Source: a virus | Strand: one strand, 5' to 3' | Virus record (IMG/VR): IMGVR_UViG_3300042356_001388 | Location: 1 to 61,922 of that record | Length of the DNA: 61,922 nucleotides | Shown here: in pieces, positions 15,663 through 23,097 of the stretch | How the letters are laid out: every line of letters begins with the position of its first letter | Position numbering within the stretch: the first letter of the stretch is position 1 | The notes under the pieces: generated by a model | Told to the model about the DNA's origin: nothing | Databases searched by the model: none | The model's input: only the letters and a program-made list of their open reading frames with translations | Position numbers and translations under genes: made by a program

Positions 15663-16172
15663 TTAGATATTTTCTTCATCTGAAGGTGGAGTTTCATATC
15701 CATCATCGGCCAAAGGTTCCTCATATGGAAGTGGTTCTTCATAAACCATTGGTTCAGGTTCAGAAACAACTTCTTCTTTTTTAACAATAATAATTGGTTC
15801 TTGTGGAGGTCTTGGAGCTGTTGGGAATTCACTTACGTTGGATAAACTACTTCCGTCTTCCTCGTCAACCTTTTGGATTAACATTTTATCTCTATCTTCA
15901 GAGTTAAACCAATAATCCACAACTTTATTAAGGTTACCAACAAAAGCACCCAAAAGGATTAATAACATCTCCTTCCAGTTTTCAGCAATTTCAATGTTGA
16001 ACATTACTGCCATATTGATACCAAAAATTATGAAGAAGAACAAGAACAATACAATCCCTGTAATCTTCCATCTATTAGCTTGCATTTGTTGCAACATATA
16101 ATAGAAACGATTTTTATCTTCCACCTTCACATAAGGTGTTTCTCCAAATAACATTTTTTTTAATCTACTCAT
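15663..16172 (-). CDS. Membrane protein with holin-like helix pair and acidic tail, 169 aa
   Basis: Two transmembrane segments: residues ~36-58 (ITGIVLFLFFFIIFGINMAVMF) and ~67-85 (EMLLILLGAFVGNLNKVVDYW). The second ends in LLGAFVGNLNKVVDYWFNSED, a pattern resembling the last helix of three-helix phage holins. The soluble end is rich in Pro and Glu (EEPLPYEEPLADDGYETPP). It is the last gene of the six-gene signalling operon, 18 bases from the previous gene. A holin-like or scaffold role is inference; family resemblance is weak. Confidence 0.6.
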   Translation of the reverse strand: MSRLKKMLFGETPYVKVEDKNRFYYMLQQMQANRWKITGIVLFLFFFIIFGINMAVMFNIEIAENWKEMLLILLGAFVGNLNKVVDYWFNSEDRDKMLIQKVDEEDGSSLSNVSEFPTAPRPPQEPIIIVKKEEVVSEPEPMVYEEPLPYEEPLADDGYETPPSDEENI

Positions 16173-16190
16173 TTTTTTTATTTTTTAGGT

Positions 16191-16874
16191 TTATTTATCA
16201 TCTTTGTTAGGACTTGTCCCATATTTTACACCAAGTATTGTTCCGACAATACTGAAACTATTTGTTAATAGAATACCAAACATATTACTCCAAGTGGAGC
16301 CGATAATGTCCGTATCCATTCCTATTGACATAGAATAAACATAAATTCCAGTAGTTATCCCTCCAACACCAATGATGACATATAAGGCAACCTTAACAAT
16401 ATTATTTATCAACTCAAATTGAGTTTTCTTTTGAATTAAATCCAAGTTGTTCTCGGCTTCGTTCTTTGCGTTTTCAGCAATAACTCTCGCTTGTTCCGAT
16501 TGCTTCATTGCTTCAACAAGTTCGGCGCCTATTTTTTCGTTTTCTTTTTTCCACTCAATTAACTCATGATTTTGAGCTTCAATTTGACTTTTTTGTTCTT
16601 CAATACTTGTTAAAGTATTTTGAAGTTCTTCCATCATTCTTTGATTCTCATCATTCAATTTGGTAAGTTCAGCATTTTGAACTTGGACTTTCTTAGTCAT
16701 TTCAAGTCGTTTGCGTCTTGTTGCTCCGTCCTTATCAACACATTGTTTTAAATACTCAGAAAACTCCTCATCACCTTCAGGGTCAATGAGCTTAATGATA
16801 TTACCTTCCAAACCAATGTTTTTAGTTTGGAAGATTTCAATCAATTCTTTCTTTGTATTCTTATCAATTACCAT
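16191..16874 (-). CDS. Coiled-coil membrane protein of the two-component operon, 227 aa
   Basis: Residues ~40-150 form a long coiled coil (QNAELTKLNDENQRMMEELQ; EEQKSQIEAQNHELIEWKKE). It is followed by two transmembrane segments (IVKVALYVIIGVGGITTGIYVY and FGILLTNSFSIVGTILGVKY) and a short charged tail (GTSPNKDDK). The last helix with its GTS-K tail is reminiscent of phage holin C-termini. The ATG shares a base with the response-regulator stop (TAATG). The long cytoplasmic coiled coil is a plausible docking site for the receiver protein, but this is inferred. Confidence 0.6.
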   Translation of the reverse strand: MVIDKNTKKELIEIFQTKNIGLEGNIIKLIDPEGDEEFSEYLKQCVDKDGATRRKRLEMTKKVQVQNAELTKLNDENQRMMEELQNTLTSIEEQKSQIEAQNHELIEWKKENEKIGAELVEAMKQSEQARVIAENAKNEAENNLDLIQKKTQFELINNIVKVALYVIIGVGGITTGIYVYSMSIGMDTDIIGSTWSNMFGILLTNSFSIVGTILGVKYGTSPNKDDK

Positions 16875-17305
16875 TACTTATATACTTTAAACGATTGTGT
16901 TCTGTTTTTAAATCCGTCATAATCTTTTTTGAACTCTTCCAATCTTGGTTCAATCTCATCTGACTTAATAATCCAAAATTGAGCACCTGCTTGAACTGCC
17001 TTTGCCTGTTCTTCAGGTTCGTTACTTGAGGATATGATACCAATAACAACGTGATTACCATACTCAAAGTTAATCTTTCTAATAAGTTCAATACCATCAA
17101 AAGATGACCCGATGATATTTAAATCCACAAACACACATTCAGGTCTTCCGTTTGGATTTTTCTGCCATTCCGCAAATAGTTTAGCTGCCTCATCCGCAGA
17201 GTTCAGTGATTTTAAAGATAGAGTGATGTCCAACAACGAACAACTATCTTCAAATACCAGGTGAAACAAATCTTCATCATCCACCAACAAAATTGAATCA
17301 ATCAT
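16874..17305 (-). CDS. Response regulator receiver-only protein
   Basis: 143 residues, a single REC domain. Visible features: the acidic pocket LLVDDED (Asp9, Asp10), the phosphoacceptor Asp61 in VFVDLNI, Ser93/Ser94 in GIISSSN (Thr/Ser switch) and Lys114 in WIIKS. No DNA-binding or enzymatic output domain follows; the protein ends in a basic helix. It overlaps the upstream kinase gene by eight bases, so it is the likely partner of the two kinases here. Such single-domain regulators act by protein contact (like CheY or Spo0F) rather than on promoters. Confidence 0.9.
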   Translation of the reverse strand: MIDSILLVDDEDLFHLVFEDSCSLLDITLSLKSLNSADEAAKLFAEWQKNPNGRPECVFVDLNIIGSSFDGIELIRKINFEYGNHVVIGIISSSNEPEEQAKAVQAGAQFWIIKSDEIEPRLEEFKKDYDGFKNRTQSFKVYK

Positions 17306-18644
17306 TTTTTTCTTTTTTTATTTTTATTTTCATTTTAGTTCCTGTCTCAATTTTTTCACAGGAGAGTTTATAACCATGTTCTTCTAATATTGCAACACAA
17401 ATGTTTAACCCCAACCCTTTCTCATCTTCACTAAACTCTTTCTTTGTCGCATATTTTTTAAGATGTTTCTCAAATTGTTTCTGAGAAAAACCTTTACCAT
17501 TATCCTCTACGATTATATAATCCTCGTCCAAATAAATTTTAACTTTCTTATCCTGACTATCATTATATGTTAGTCCGTTTTTAATTAAGTTCTCAACCGC
17601 ATTACAAAATAAAATCTCATTAACTTCTAATTGACCTAAATCAGATATCTCAACCTGAGAACTATATGAATTGGGTGAAATGTATTTCCATACCAAGTCC
17701 TTAACATCAACCATAGTTTTATTTAATACTACATTTTGTTTAACAAGATTGGTAAATTCGTATACACTTTTATATACTCGTTGGGTGTGGTTAAGACCTT
17801 CTTTAACCATCTTCAAAGCTCCTTCAATTTTTAACTTTTGAATGTCCTCAGTGGTCAATCTTTTCTCTAATGAACTAATACCTCTTGGCATATATGTGTT
17901 AATACCTGAGTGCATATCATGTCGGATAATTCTCGCAGCGTGTTCCAAGTAACTATTCTTCTTATTAATTTCATCAAGTTGATTTTGAATCTCAACATCC
18001 TGAACTTGTATCTTCTTTCTTTGTAATACTACCGCAACAATTAATCCAAGTAAGGCGATTCCACCGAGAGCAAAATAAAGATACTTTTTAAGTTTATCTT
18101 GTTCTATCTTTAACTCATCGTTTTGACCAATTAAATTTCCGTTTTCATCTTTTAATTCACCTTCAGTTAAAGTTAAATTGATAATACTCTTTTCTTTTTC
18201 TAATACCGTTAAAGTACTTTGTTTTGATTTGATAACTTCCTGGTTAGCATTTCTTGCTTTTAACAACGCATCCAATTCGGCCTTTAATTGAACTATTTTA
18301 TTATCAATCAAAACCAAAACATTTTTTAAATCCTCTTTGGACACTTGTTTGTATGATTGTGGTAAATCTGACATGAATTTCACGTCTTCTTCTAATTGTT
18401 TCACATCCTCAGGTGAAAGTTCTTCTTTTGGTTGTTCAAATACTTTTTCGGGTGGTGCCCAATTAGGTATTATTCTATCAATCACATCAGTAATGATATT
18501 AGATTTTAATACACTATCCTTTTGAATTACTTCTAGATTTTTTTCTGGACTAACCCAATTAGGTTTAATTGAGAAGTCTGTGGTATCTTGTGAGTAAGAT
18601 TGAAGACTAACTAAAAATAGTGTAGATATTAAATAATTTCTCAT
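17298..18644 (-). CDS. Sensor histidine kinase, membrane-bound
   Basis: 448 residues. An N-terminal signal peptide (MRNYLISTLFLVSLQSYSQ) leads to an exported region with two related short segments (KPNWVSPEK and IPNWAPPEK) and a long coiled coil. One transmembrane helix follows at ~188-208 (YLYFALGGIALLGLIVAVVL), then a cytoplasmic coil and the kinase core. The phosphoacceptor box is IIRHDMHSGIN (His242), the N box AVENLIKNGLTYND, G1 DNGKGF, and G2 GLGLNICVAILEEHG. The core is closely similar to that of 19249-20346. Signal: unknown, probably periplasmic. Its start overlaps the neighbouring coiled-coil gene by four bases. Confidence 0.9.
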   Translation of the reverse strand: MRNYLISTLFLVSLQSYSQDTTDFSIKPNWVSPEKNLEVIQKDSVLKSNIITDVIDRIIPNWAPPEKVFEQPKEELSPEDVKQLEEDVKFMSDLPQSYKQVSKEDLKNVLVLIDNKIVQLKAELDALLKARNANQEVIKSKQSTLTVLEKEKSIINLTLTEGELKDENGNLIGQNDELKIEQDKLKKYLYFALGGIALLGLIVAVVLQRKKIQVQDVEIQNQLDEINKKNSYLEHAARIIRHDMHSGINTYMPRGISSLEKRLTTEDIQKLKIEGALKMVKEGLNHTQRVYKSVYEFTNLVKQNVVLNKTMVDVKDLVWKYISPNSYSSQVEISDLGQLEVNEILFCNAVENLIKNGLTYNDSQDKKVKIYLDEDYIIVEDNGKGFSQKQFEKHLKKYATKKEFSEDEKGLGLNICVAILEEHGYKLSCEKIETGTKMKIKIKKEKND

Positions 18645-19252
18645 TTCTCTTCCTCCTCTTTCTTTTCAAGAACCATTTTACTTTTCCATTCTTTCTTATC
18701 TTTCATCTTATCATCATTAAGTCTTTTTACTTTCATCTCATTTCTAAATCTCCAAAACGCTTCCTCACTAAGTCCATACTTTGAAATAAATGCTTTGTAT
18801 TTAAGATATTCTTTGTCTGTCATTCTTGCCATTACTATACCAAAATCATTAGTTGTCATATAATAATGTGATAAGTCCATTACATAAACCGTACTATCAT
18901 CAGGATACATGGTGTAGATGATTGAAGGTCCTAGAGCCCATGTCCATATGCTATCGTAAATGTCTTCATTACAAGTCCATCTTTGTAATAAAAGATTAGA
19001 TAAACTATCAATATACGCATTTTGGTTATTCAATACGGTATTTAACTTTTGAATTTCCGATTCATATTCTTTAGTTTTTTTATTGCTATCTTTAATAGAT
19101 TTTGATGTTTTATCTAACATTTCATTAATCTTTTCAGATTGCTCAATGGTTAAGATAATAACTGAATCACCCTTAAAGATTGTCTTTATTGGGTATTGTG
19201 TATATCCAACAAAAGACATTAACATAAAACAGATTAATAATAACTTTTTCAT
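18641..19252 (-). CDS. Exported coiled-coil protein of the two-component operon, 203 aa
   Basis: Signal peptide at 1-18 (MKKLLLICFMLMSFVGYT), then a helical region (IEQSEKINEMLDKTSKSI; YESEIQKLNTVLNNQN). A folded middle has paired aromatic residues (DSIWTWALGPSIIYTMY; VYVMDLSHYYMTTNDFGIVM). The tail is strongly charged and helical (KEWKSKMVLEKKEEEEK). It lies between the two kinase genes with four-base overlaps on both sides. It may be the periplasmic ligand-binding or sensor partner of the kinases, inferred from operon position only. Confidence 0.65.
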   Translation of the reverse strand: MKKLLLICFMLMSFVGYTQYPIKTIFKGDSVIILTIEQSEKINEMLDKTSKSIKDSNKKTKEYESEIQKLNTVLNNQNAYIDSLSNLLLQRWTCNEDIYDSIWTWALGPSIIYTMYPDDSTVYVMDLSHYYMTTNDFGIVMARMTDKEYLKYKAFISKYGLSEEAFWRFRNEMKVKRLNDDKMKDKKEWKSKMVLEKKEEEEK

Positions 19253-20346
19253 TTGTATTTAATTTTCATTTTAGTTCCAGTTTCATTTTTCTCACAGGTA
19301 ATTTCAAACCCGTGTTCTTTAAGAATTGCAACACAAATGTTCAATCCTAATCCACTTCCACTTTCTTTCTGTCCCTCTTTTCTTACATATGGTTTAGATA
19401 GGTGTTCAAAATCTTCCTGAGTGATACCTCTACCATTATCCTGAATGTAAATTGAGTTTTCATCAGAATATATTTTAACAAACTTGGTGTCTGAGTCATT
19501 ATACTTTAATCCATTACGGATAAGGTTATCAACCGCAGTACAAAATAATGGTTCGTTTACTTCCACAGATGGTAAATTATCATCTAATATTACCTGACTG
19601 ACGTAGGCCGTCGAAGACAAATAGTCCTTGAGAATGTCCTTGATGTTACATTGTTCTTTATTAAGAACCACATCCTTTTTCACTAGATTGGTAAACTCAT
19701 AAACTCCTCTATAAACTTTCTGAGAATGTTTGAGTCCCTCTTTAATCATTTTAAGTGGGGCTTCAATTTTAAGATTGGTAATGTCTTCGTTAGTTATTCT
19801 TCTCTCCAACGAACTAAGACCTCTTGGCATATAAGTGTTAATACCAGAGTGCATATCGTGTCTTAATATCTTGGCAGCGTGTTCTAAATAGGTGTTCTTC
19901 CTATCTAGTTCAACAGATTGTTCCATAATTTTGGTAACATCTTGTCTAATTGATGAGAACCCTTCTAACTTCCCGTCCTCATCAAAACGAGCTCTAATGT
20001 ATGTATCAACCCAGTAATGACTACCATCTTTTGCTTTATTACAAACAATATCATTCCATATCTCACCCTTCAATACCGTCTTATACATATTTCTCCAATA
20101 CCCATCGGGTTGTAATCCCGAATTAACTATTGAGTGGTCTTTACCTTTAACCTCATCTAATTTATAACCTGATATCTTTTCAAACTTTTCATTAACATAG
20201 GTAATTCTACCTTTCTCATCAGTCATAGAAACAATTGTCGCTCTGTCAATAAACTTATCAGTTTCAGACATTTCTTTTTTTGTTTCACCAAAAACTAAAT
20301 TTGATATGGTTTTGAAAAGTAAAGAGATTTTGGTGTTTATTTTCAT
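19249..20346 (-). CDS. PAS-domain sensor histidine kinase
   Basis: 365 residues, no clear transmembrane helix. A PAS/PAC domain spans ~30-143 (ATIVSMTDEKGRITYVNEKF; EIWNDIVCNKAKDGSHYWVD; GFSSIRQDVTKI). A short coil precedes the kinase core. Phosphoacceptor box ILRHDMHSGIN (His163), N box AVDNLIRNGLKYND, G1 DNGRGI, G2 GSGLGLNICVAILKEHG. The core is paralogous to the membrane kinase downstream, including the shared NTYMPRG segment after the His box. It is the first gene of the operon; a TATTTAT motif ends five bases before ATG and a terminator stands further upstream. Confidence 0.92.
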   Translation of the reverse strand: MKINTKISLLFKTISNLVFGETKKEMSETDKFIDRATIVSMTDEKGRITYVNEKFEKISGYKLDEVKGKDHSIVNSGLQPDGYWRNMYKTVLKGEIWNDIVCNKAKDGSHYWVDTYIRARFDEDGKLEGFSSIRQDVTKIMEQSVELDRKNTYLEHAAKILRHDMHSGINTYMPRGLSSLERRITNEDITNLKIEAPLKMIKEGLKHSQKVYRGVYEFTNLVKKDVVLNKEQCNIKDILKDYLSSTAYVSQVILDDNLPSVEVNEPLFCTAVDNLIRNGLKYNDSDTKFVKIYSDENSIYIQDNGRGITQEDFEHLSKPYVRKEGQKESGSGLGLNICVAILKEHGFEITCEKNETGTKMKIKYK

Positions 20347-20351
20347 ATTTG

Positions 20352-20358
20352 ATAAATA
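20352..20358 (-). promoter_or_regulatory. Class B promoter motif TATTTAT for the signalling operon
   Basis: TATTTAT (minus strand) five bases before the first kinase ATG and just downstream of the preceding terminator. It is the only promoter-like element visible for the six-gene operon. Confidence 0.5.
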
Positions 20359-20370
20359 CTTGAAATAAAC

Positions 20371-20399
20371 AAAAAACCCCTCAAAAGTGAGGGGTTTAA
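20371..20399 (-). terminator. Rho-independent terminator
   Basis: Stem AAACCCCTCA / TGAGGGGTTT with a four-base loop, followed by TTT on the minus strand. It lies directly after the stop of 20401-20727 and isolates the two-component operon from upstream transcription. The stem shares AAACCCCTC with the dnaK terminator. Confidence 0.88.
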
Positions 20400-20400
20400 C

Positions 20401-20727
20401 TTAATATAAATCTTCAGAGAATAATCCTATTAATGGGTTATATAGTTTATCGTATTCCACCTGACCAGCATCAATTGCAATCCTCATCGCTTCAAACCTG
20501 TCGTAGAATTTATTAAGGTTTGATAAGAAACCTTGCTCATATTCACCAACCGAATCAGGACCATTAACCACACTTCGTAATTGTCCAAGTGTTTTCATTA
20601 TGTCAATACAATGTCCGTGACGATGACCACAAACAACAACACCTTTATCAATATTCTTTGGTAGAAATGTCTGTGTTGGTAAATCTTTATACCATATCGC
20701 AGAACAGGTAATGTATTCCTTTTTCAT
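20401..20727 (-). CDS. Hypothetical protein, 108 aa
   Basis: Contains ITCSAIWYKDLPTQTF and a conserved-looking Cys/His cluster GVVVCGHRHGHCIDIM, then a helical C-terminal part. The Cys-His cluster might bind a metal. Such proteins are common in large phages and not characterised as far as I know. Its start overlaps the P-loop kinase stop by one base. Confidence 0.65.
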   Translation of the reverse strand: MKKEYITCSAIWYKDLPTQTFLPKNIDKGVVVCGHRHGHCIDIMKTLGQLRSVVNGPDSVGEYEQGFLSNLNKFYDRFEAMRIAIDAGQVEYDKLYNPLIGLFSEDLY

Positions 20728-21113
20728 TATAACTGAACTTCAAATCTGTTTTTCATTACTTCTAACTTATCTGCAGGAACTCCGTGAACATTCTCACCTC
20801 CGTGTCTGTTTTCAACAATGATTGAAAATACGGTATAACCATAAGTTTTTGCCATATCATAATACGCTTTCATTTCCCATTCTTGTGTGAAAGTGTTTGA
20901 TACCGCAATCTTCTCGTGTTGGTTAAACATATGGTCCTCAACCATTTCCTGACACCAAGCGTGAGCATCTTTAATCTTAGTGAAGTCAAAGTTATAGACC
21001 CCTTGTGAGTTTACAAAAAACATATCCGCTTCAAATACAGGACAATCTAATGATTGTGCAAATGTACTTTTACCACTTCCTGGTAATCCTCTAACTAAAT
21101 AAAGTGTTTTCAT
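20727..21113 (-). CDS. P-loop kinase (AAA-type, polynucleotide-kinase-like)
   Basis: 128 residues from MKTLYLVRG at 21113; the start is fixed by a TATATTTG box four bases upstream. The Walker A motif is GLPGSGKSTFA at ~9-19. The next acidic strand is PVFEADMFF, and VSNTFTQEWEMKAYY resembles the lid-side segment of Pnk-like kinases. It resembles the small P-loop domains that phosphorylate 5'-OH ends or nucleosides. With the RNA ligase and HAD protein it could form an RNA-repair set, but the substrate is not proven. Confidence 0.8.
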   Translation of the reverse strand: MKTLYLVRGLPGSGKSTFAQSLDCPVFEADMFFVNSQGVYNFDFTKIKDAHAWCQEMVEDHMFNQHEKIAVSNTFTQEWEMKAYYDMAKTYGYTVFSIIVENRHGGENVHGVPADKLEVMKNRFEVQL

Positions 21114-21117
21114 ATTG

Positions 21118-21148
21118 CAAATATATAAATTAATAGTGTAAATACAAA
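21118..21148 (-). promoter_or_regulatory. Class A promoter, TTTG-N19-TATATTTG
   Basis: On the minus strand TATATTTG (21125-21118) ends four bases before the kinase ATG, with TTTG (21148-21145) 19 bases upstream. An almost ideal Bacteroidota promoter. It lies inside the 3' end of the upstream gene. Confidence 0.7.
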
Positions 21149-21531
21149 TAAAGATTATCATCATCTTTATATTTCGTACAAGAAAATACAGGATGGTATT
21201 GGTCTTTTAAATCATCGGTCAATTCCTGAATGTATTGTGAAGGGTCTTCCATATCATACTTTGGGTGTTCTCCGTTCTTTCTCCTACGGATTTCCTCTTC
21301 CATTCTAATGTTGTGGGTTTTAACCATATCATAATGGTCACCTTCTTTCAACACCACGCCCCATCCGTGTTGTTCATAATAAACATCTTCAACTCTTTGG
21401 GAAAGGACAAGAGCATCGTCGGGTAATTCAGGATGTTCCTGTAAAAACTTCCTAAGTTTACCAATGGTAAGGTAATATTCATAATTACCCTTTAAGTCCT
21501 TAATCTCATTTATTTTCTTATGAGTATCCAT
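21130..21531 (-). CDS. Hypothetical protein, 133 aa
   Basis: Begins MDTHKKINEIKDLKGNYEYYLTI. It contains HPELPDDALVLSQRVEDVYYE, a motif seen in phage proteins of unknown function. A charged helix follows, and an aromatic end (DDDNLYLYLHY). The first 22 bases overlap the upstream 53-aa gene. No catalytic motif is recognised. Confidence 0.65.
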   Translation of the reverse strand: MDTHKKINEIKDLKGNYEYYLTIGKLRKFLQEHPELPDDALVLSQRVEDVYYEQHGWGVVLKEGDHYDMVKTHNIRMEEEIRRRKNGEHPKYDMEDPSQYIQELTDDLKDQYHPVFSCTKYKDDDNLYLYLHY

Positions 21532-21671
21532 AGTCCAAAGTCAAAACATAAAAAATTAATTCCAATGTTATATCTAGTTCCGTAACTTTTGGTTAGGAAT
21601 ATTGTTGGTATAAGAACAACTTGTTTAAAGTCCTCGTCCCAGGTTGTTTCAAAGAATGGTATTATTTTCAT
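21510..21671 (-). CDS. Small hypothetical protein, 53 aa
   Basis: Starts MKIIPFFETTWDEDFKQVVL and ends GINFLCFDFGLWILIRK, aromatic and largely beta or membrane-like. It overlaps the next gene start by 22 bases and shares an ATGA junction with the gene upstream. Accepted because of the tight coupling; no family known. Confidence 0.5.
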   Translation of the reverse strand: MKIIPFFETTWDEDFKQVVLIPTIFLTKSYGTRYNIGINFLCFDFGLWILIRK

Positions 21672-21820
21672 TTTATTCCTAATTTTTCTCTATAATGTTT
21701 AGCTTTTTCTCTTAATGGTTGATATACGTCATCGTTAGATGCTTTATGCCCTTGAAGGACGGCTCTAGTACATATCGTTTCAATCCTAATGATTTCACTT
21801 ACCATTTCTTGTTCAGTCAT
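21668..21820 (-). CDS. Small hypothetical protein, 50 aa
   Basis: Begins MTEQEMVSEIIRIETICTRA; helical throughout, ending HYREKLGIK. It overlaps the downstream gene by four bases (ATGA) and follows the phosphoesterase stop by three bases, so it fits a continuous operon. No function is assigned. Confidence 0.55.
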   Translation of the reverse strand: MTEQEMVSEIIRIETICTRAVLQGHKASNDDVYQPLREKAKHYREKLGIK

Positions 21821-21823
21821 AAC

Positions 21824-22522
21824 TTATTTATCAGAGTTTAACAATCTTTCAAGGTGGTGGTCATTTGGCATATCTGACAACTGCTCACGATTTTTCATTA
21901 ACGGGACAATTTCCCTCAACAAATTATAAGGACGAAATTCAGGATGTCCATCAAAACCAACATCCATTTTTTTTCCATTACCGAACTTTCTTTCATTTGG
22001 TAAGTGAACGTGTCCGTGTAAGTGAGGAATACCTTTATTCATCCCATCCCAACTTTGGATTGGGTAGTGCATACATACGAACTCTTGTCGTTTGGTTTGA
22101 CCTTTTTTGATTGGTTCCATCACAACAATTCGTAGATACTCAGATACGGAACTAAACAATGACCGACTATTCTCCTTGTTTCTCTCAATATGCTGGTCGT
22201 GATTACCTAAAACCAAGTGAACATTCTTACACACAATTCTATCACGGAATTGTTTGATAAACTCAAATCCACCAAATGACCAGTCACCAAGACAAATCAA
22301 CACATCATCCTGTCCAACATTCCAATTTATTCCATCAAGGATTGATTGGTTCATTCTTTCAAGTGTATCAAAGTCACGAGTTTGTTCAACAGGAACCTCG
22401 TTATCAAGTGTCCTCCAGTTAGTAGTTCCACGACAAATGTTCTTGTGATTATAATGCGGGTCAGAACATATCCAAATGTTTGGGAATATTCCGTTACTAT
22501 CTTTTTCAATTTTTAATATCAT
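21824..22522 (-). CDS. Metallophosphoesterase
   Basis: 232 residues from MILKIEKDSNG; the start is fixed by a TATCTTTG box four bases upstream. Calcineurin-like motifs are present in order: IWICSDPHYNH (D-x-H), ICLGDWSF (G-D), VLGNHDQHI (G-N-H-D), CMHYPIQSW (H) and HLHGHVH (G-H-x-H). It is a di-metal phosphatase or phosphodiesterase; phage relatives often act on nucleic-acid ends or cyclic phosphates. The substrate cannot be read here, but the RNA ligase and kinase nearby make an RNA-related role plausible. Confidence 0.9.
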   Translation of the reverse strand: MILKIEKDSNGIFPNIWICSDPHYNHKNICRGTTNWRTLDNEVPVEQTRDFDTLERMNQSILDGINWNVGQDDVLICLGDWSFGGFEFIKQFRDRIVCKNVHLVLGNHDQHIERNKENSRSLFSSVSEYLRIVVMEPIKKGQTKRQEFVCMHYPIQSWDGMNKGIPHLHGHVHLPNERKFGNGKKMDVGFDGHPEFRPYNLLREIVPLMKNREQLSDMPNDHHLERLLNSDK

Positions 22523-22526
22523 AGTG

Positions 22527-22558
22527 CAAAGATACAACAAAATTATTCTTCAACCAAA
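22527..22558 (-). promoter_or_regulatory. Class A promoter, TTTG-N20-TATCTTTG
   Basis: TATCTTTG (22534-22527, minus strand) ends four bases before the phosphoesterase ATG, with TTTG (22558-22555) 20 bases upstream inside the preceding gene. Confidence 0.65.
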
Positions 22559-22803
22559 TCTTCTTCAGGATTAAATTGTTCAAAATATGTATTTTCATCC
22601 ATAGAATCCCATCCGTCATCACCTTCCATAGATGTAAAAGCAAGTGTAACAATACAACTTCTGAGTCCTTCTAACTCTCGTTGGATGTCATAAACTTCTA
22701 AGTCATTGATATCCTCACCATCAATTCTTTTGTTTAACTTATAAACCAAAGAGTTGTAATTTCTCAATAACTGATTTCTCAGTCCGTTCATACTTACTTT
22801 CAT
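22543..22803 (-). CDS. Hypothetical protein, 86 aa
   Basis: Helical start (MNGLRNQLLRNYNSLVYKLNKRI) and a very acidic tail (FNPEEDLVEE). No motif is recognised. It sits four bases downstream of the single-TM protein gene in the RNA ligase operon. Confidence 0.6.
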   Translation of the reverse strand: MKVSMNGLRNQLLRNYNSLVYKLNKRIDGEDINDLEVYDIQRELEGLRSCIVTLAFTSMEGDDGWDSMDENTYFEQFNPEEDLVEE

Positions 22804-22806
22804 ATC

Positions 22807-23097
22807 TTACTTATTAATCTTATAAATTTCAAAATAAATTGTATCACCAACCTGATAGTGATGCAATGTTTTGAAAGTGTTGGTATCGTCAATTGTTACA
22901 TCATAATACAGATTCATTTCATCCTGAACACTACGAGGAATATGCCTTTTAACATTTGTTACCAAATGTTTTTCCCTGGTGACGTGTGTTACCTTTGTCC
23001 GACTATTTTCTTTTAAGAATAAACCGACAAAAACAAACAAAAACAATATTAACATAAACACAACTATAGGTGTTCCAAAATTCACATCTTTTTTCAT
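22807..23097 (-). CDS. Single-pass membrane protein, 96 aa
   Basis: One transmembrane helix at ~10-29 (IVVFMLILFLFVFVGLFL), then a basic region (VTREKHLVTNVKRHIPR) and a small beta domain (YYDVTIDDTNTFKTLHHYQVGD). Its layout resembles the membrane protein at 15221-15610. The ATG overlaps the RNA ligase stop (ATGA). Function unknown. Confidence 0.65.
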   Translation of the reverse strand: MKKDVNFGTPIVVFMLILFLFVFVGLFLKENSRTKVTHVTREKHLVTNVKRHIPRSVQDEMNLYYDVTIDDTNTFKTLHHYQVGDTIYFEIYKINK

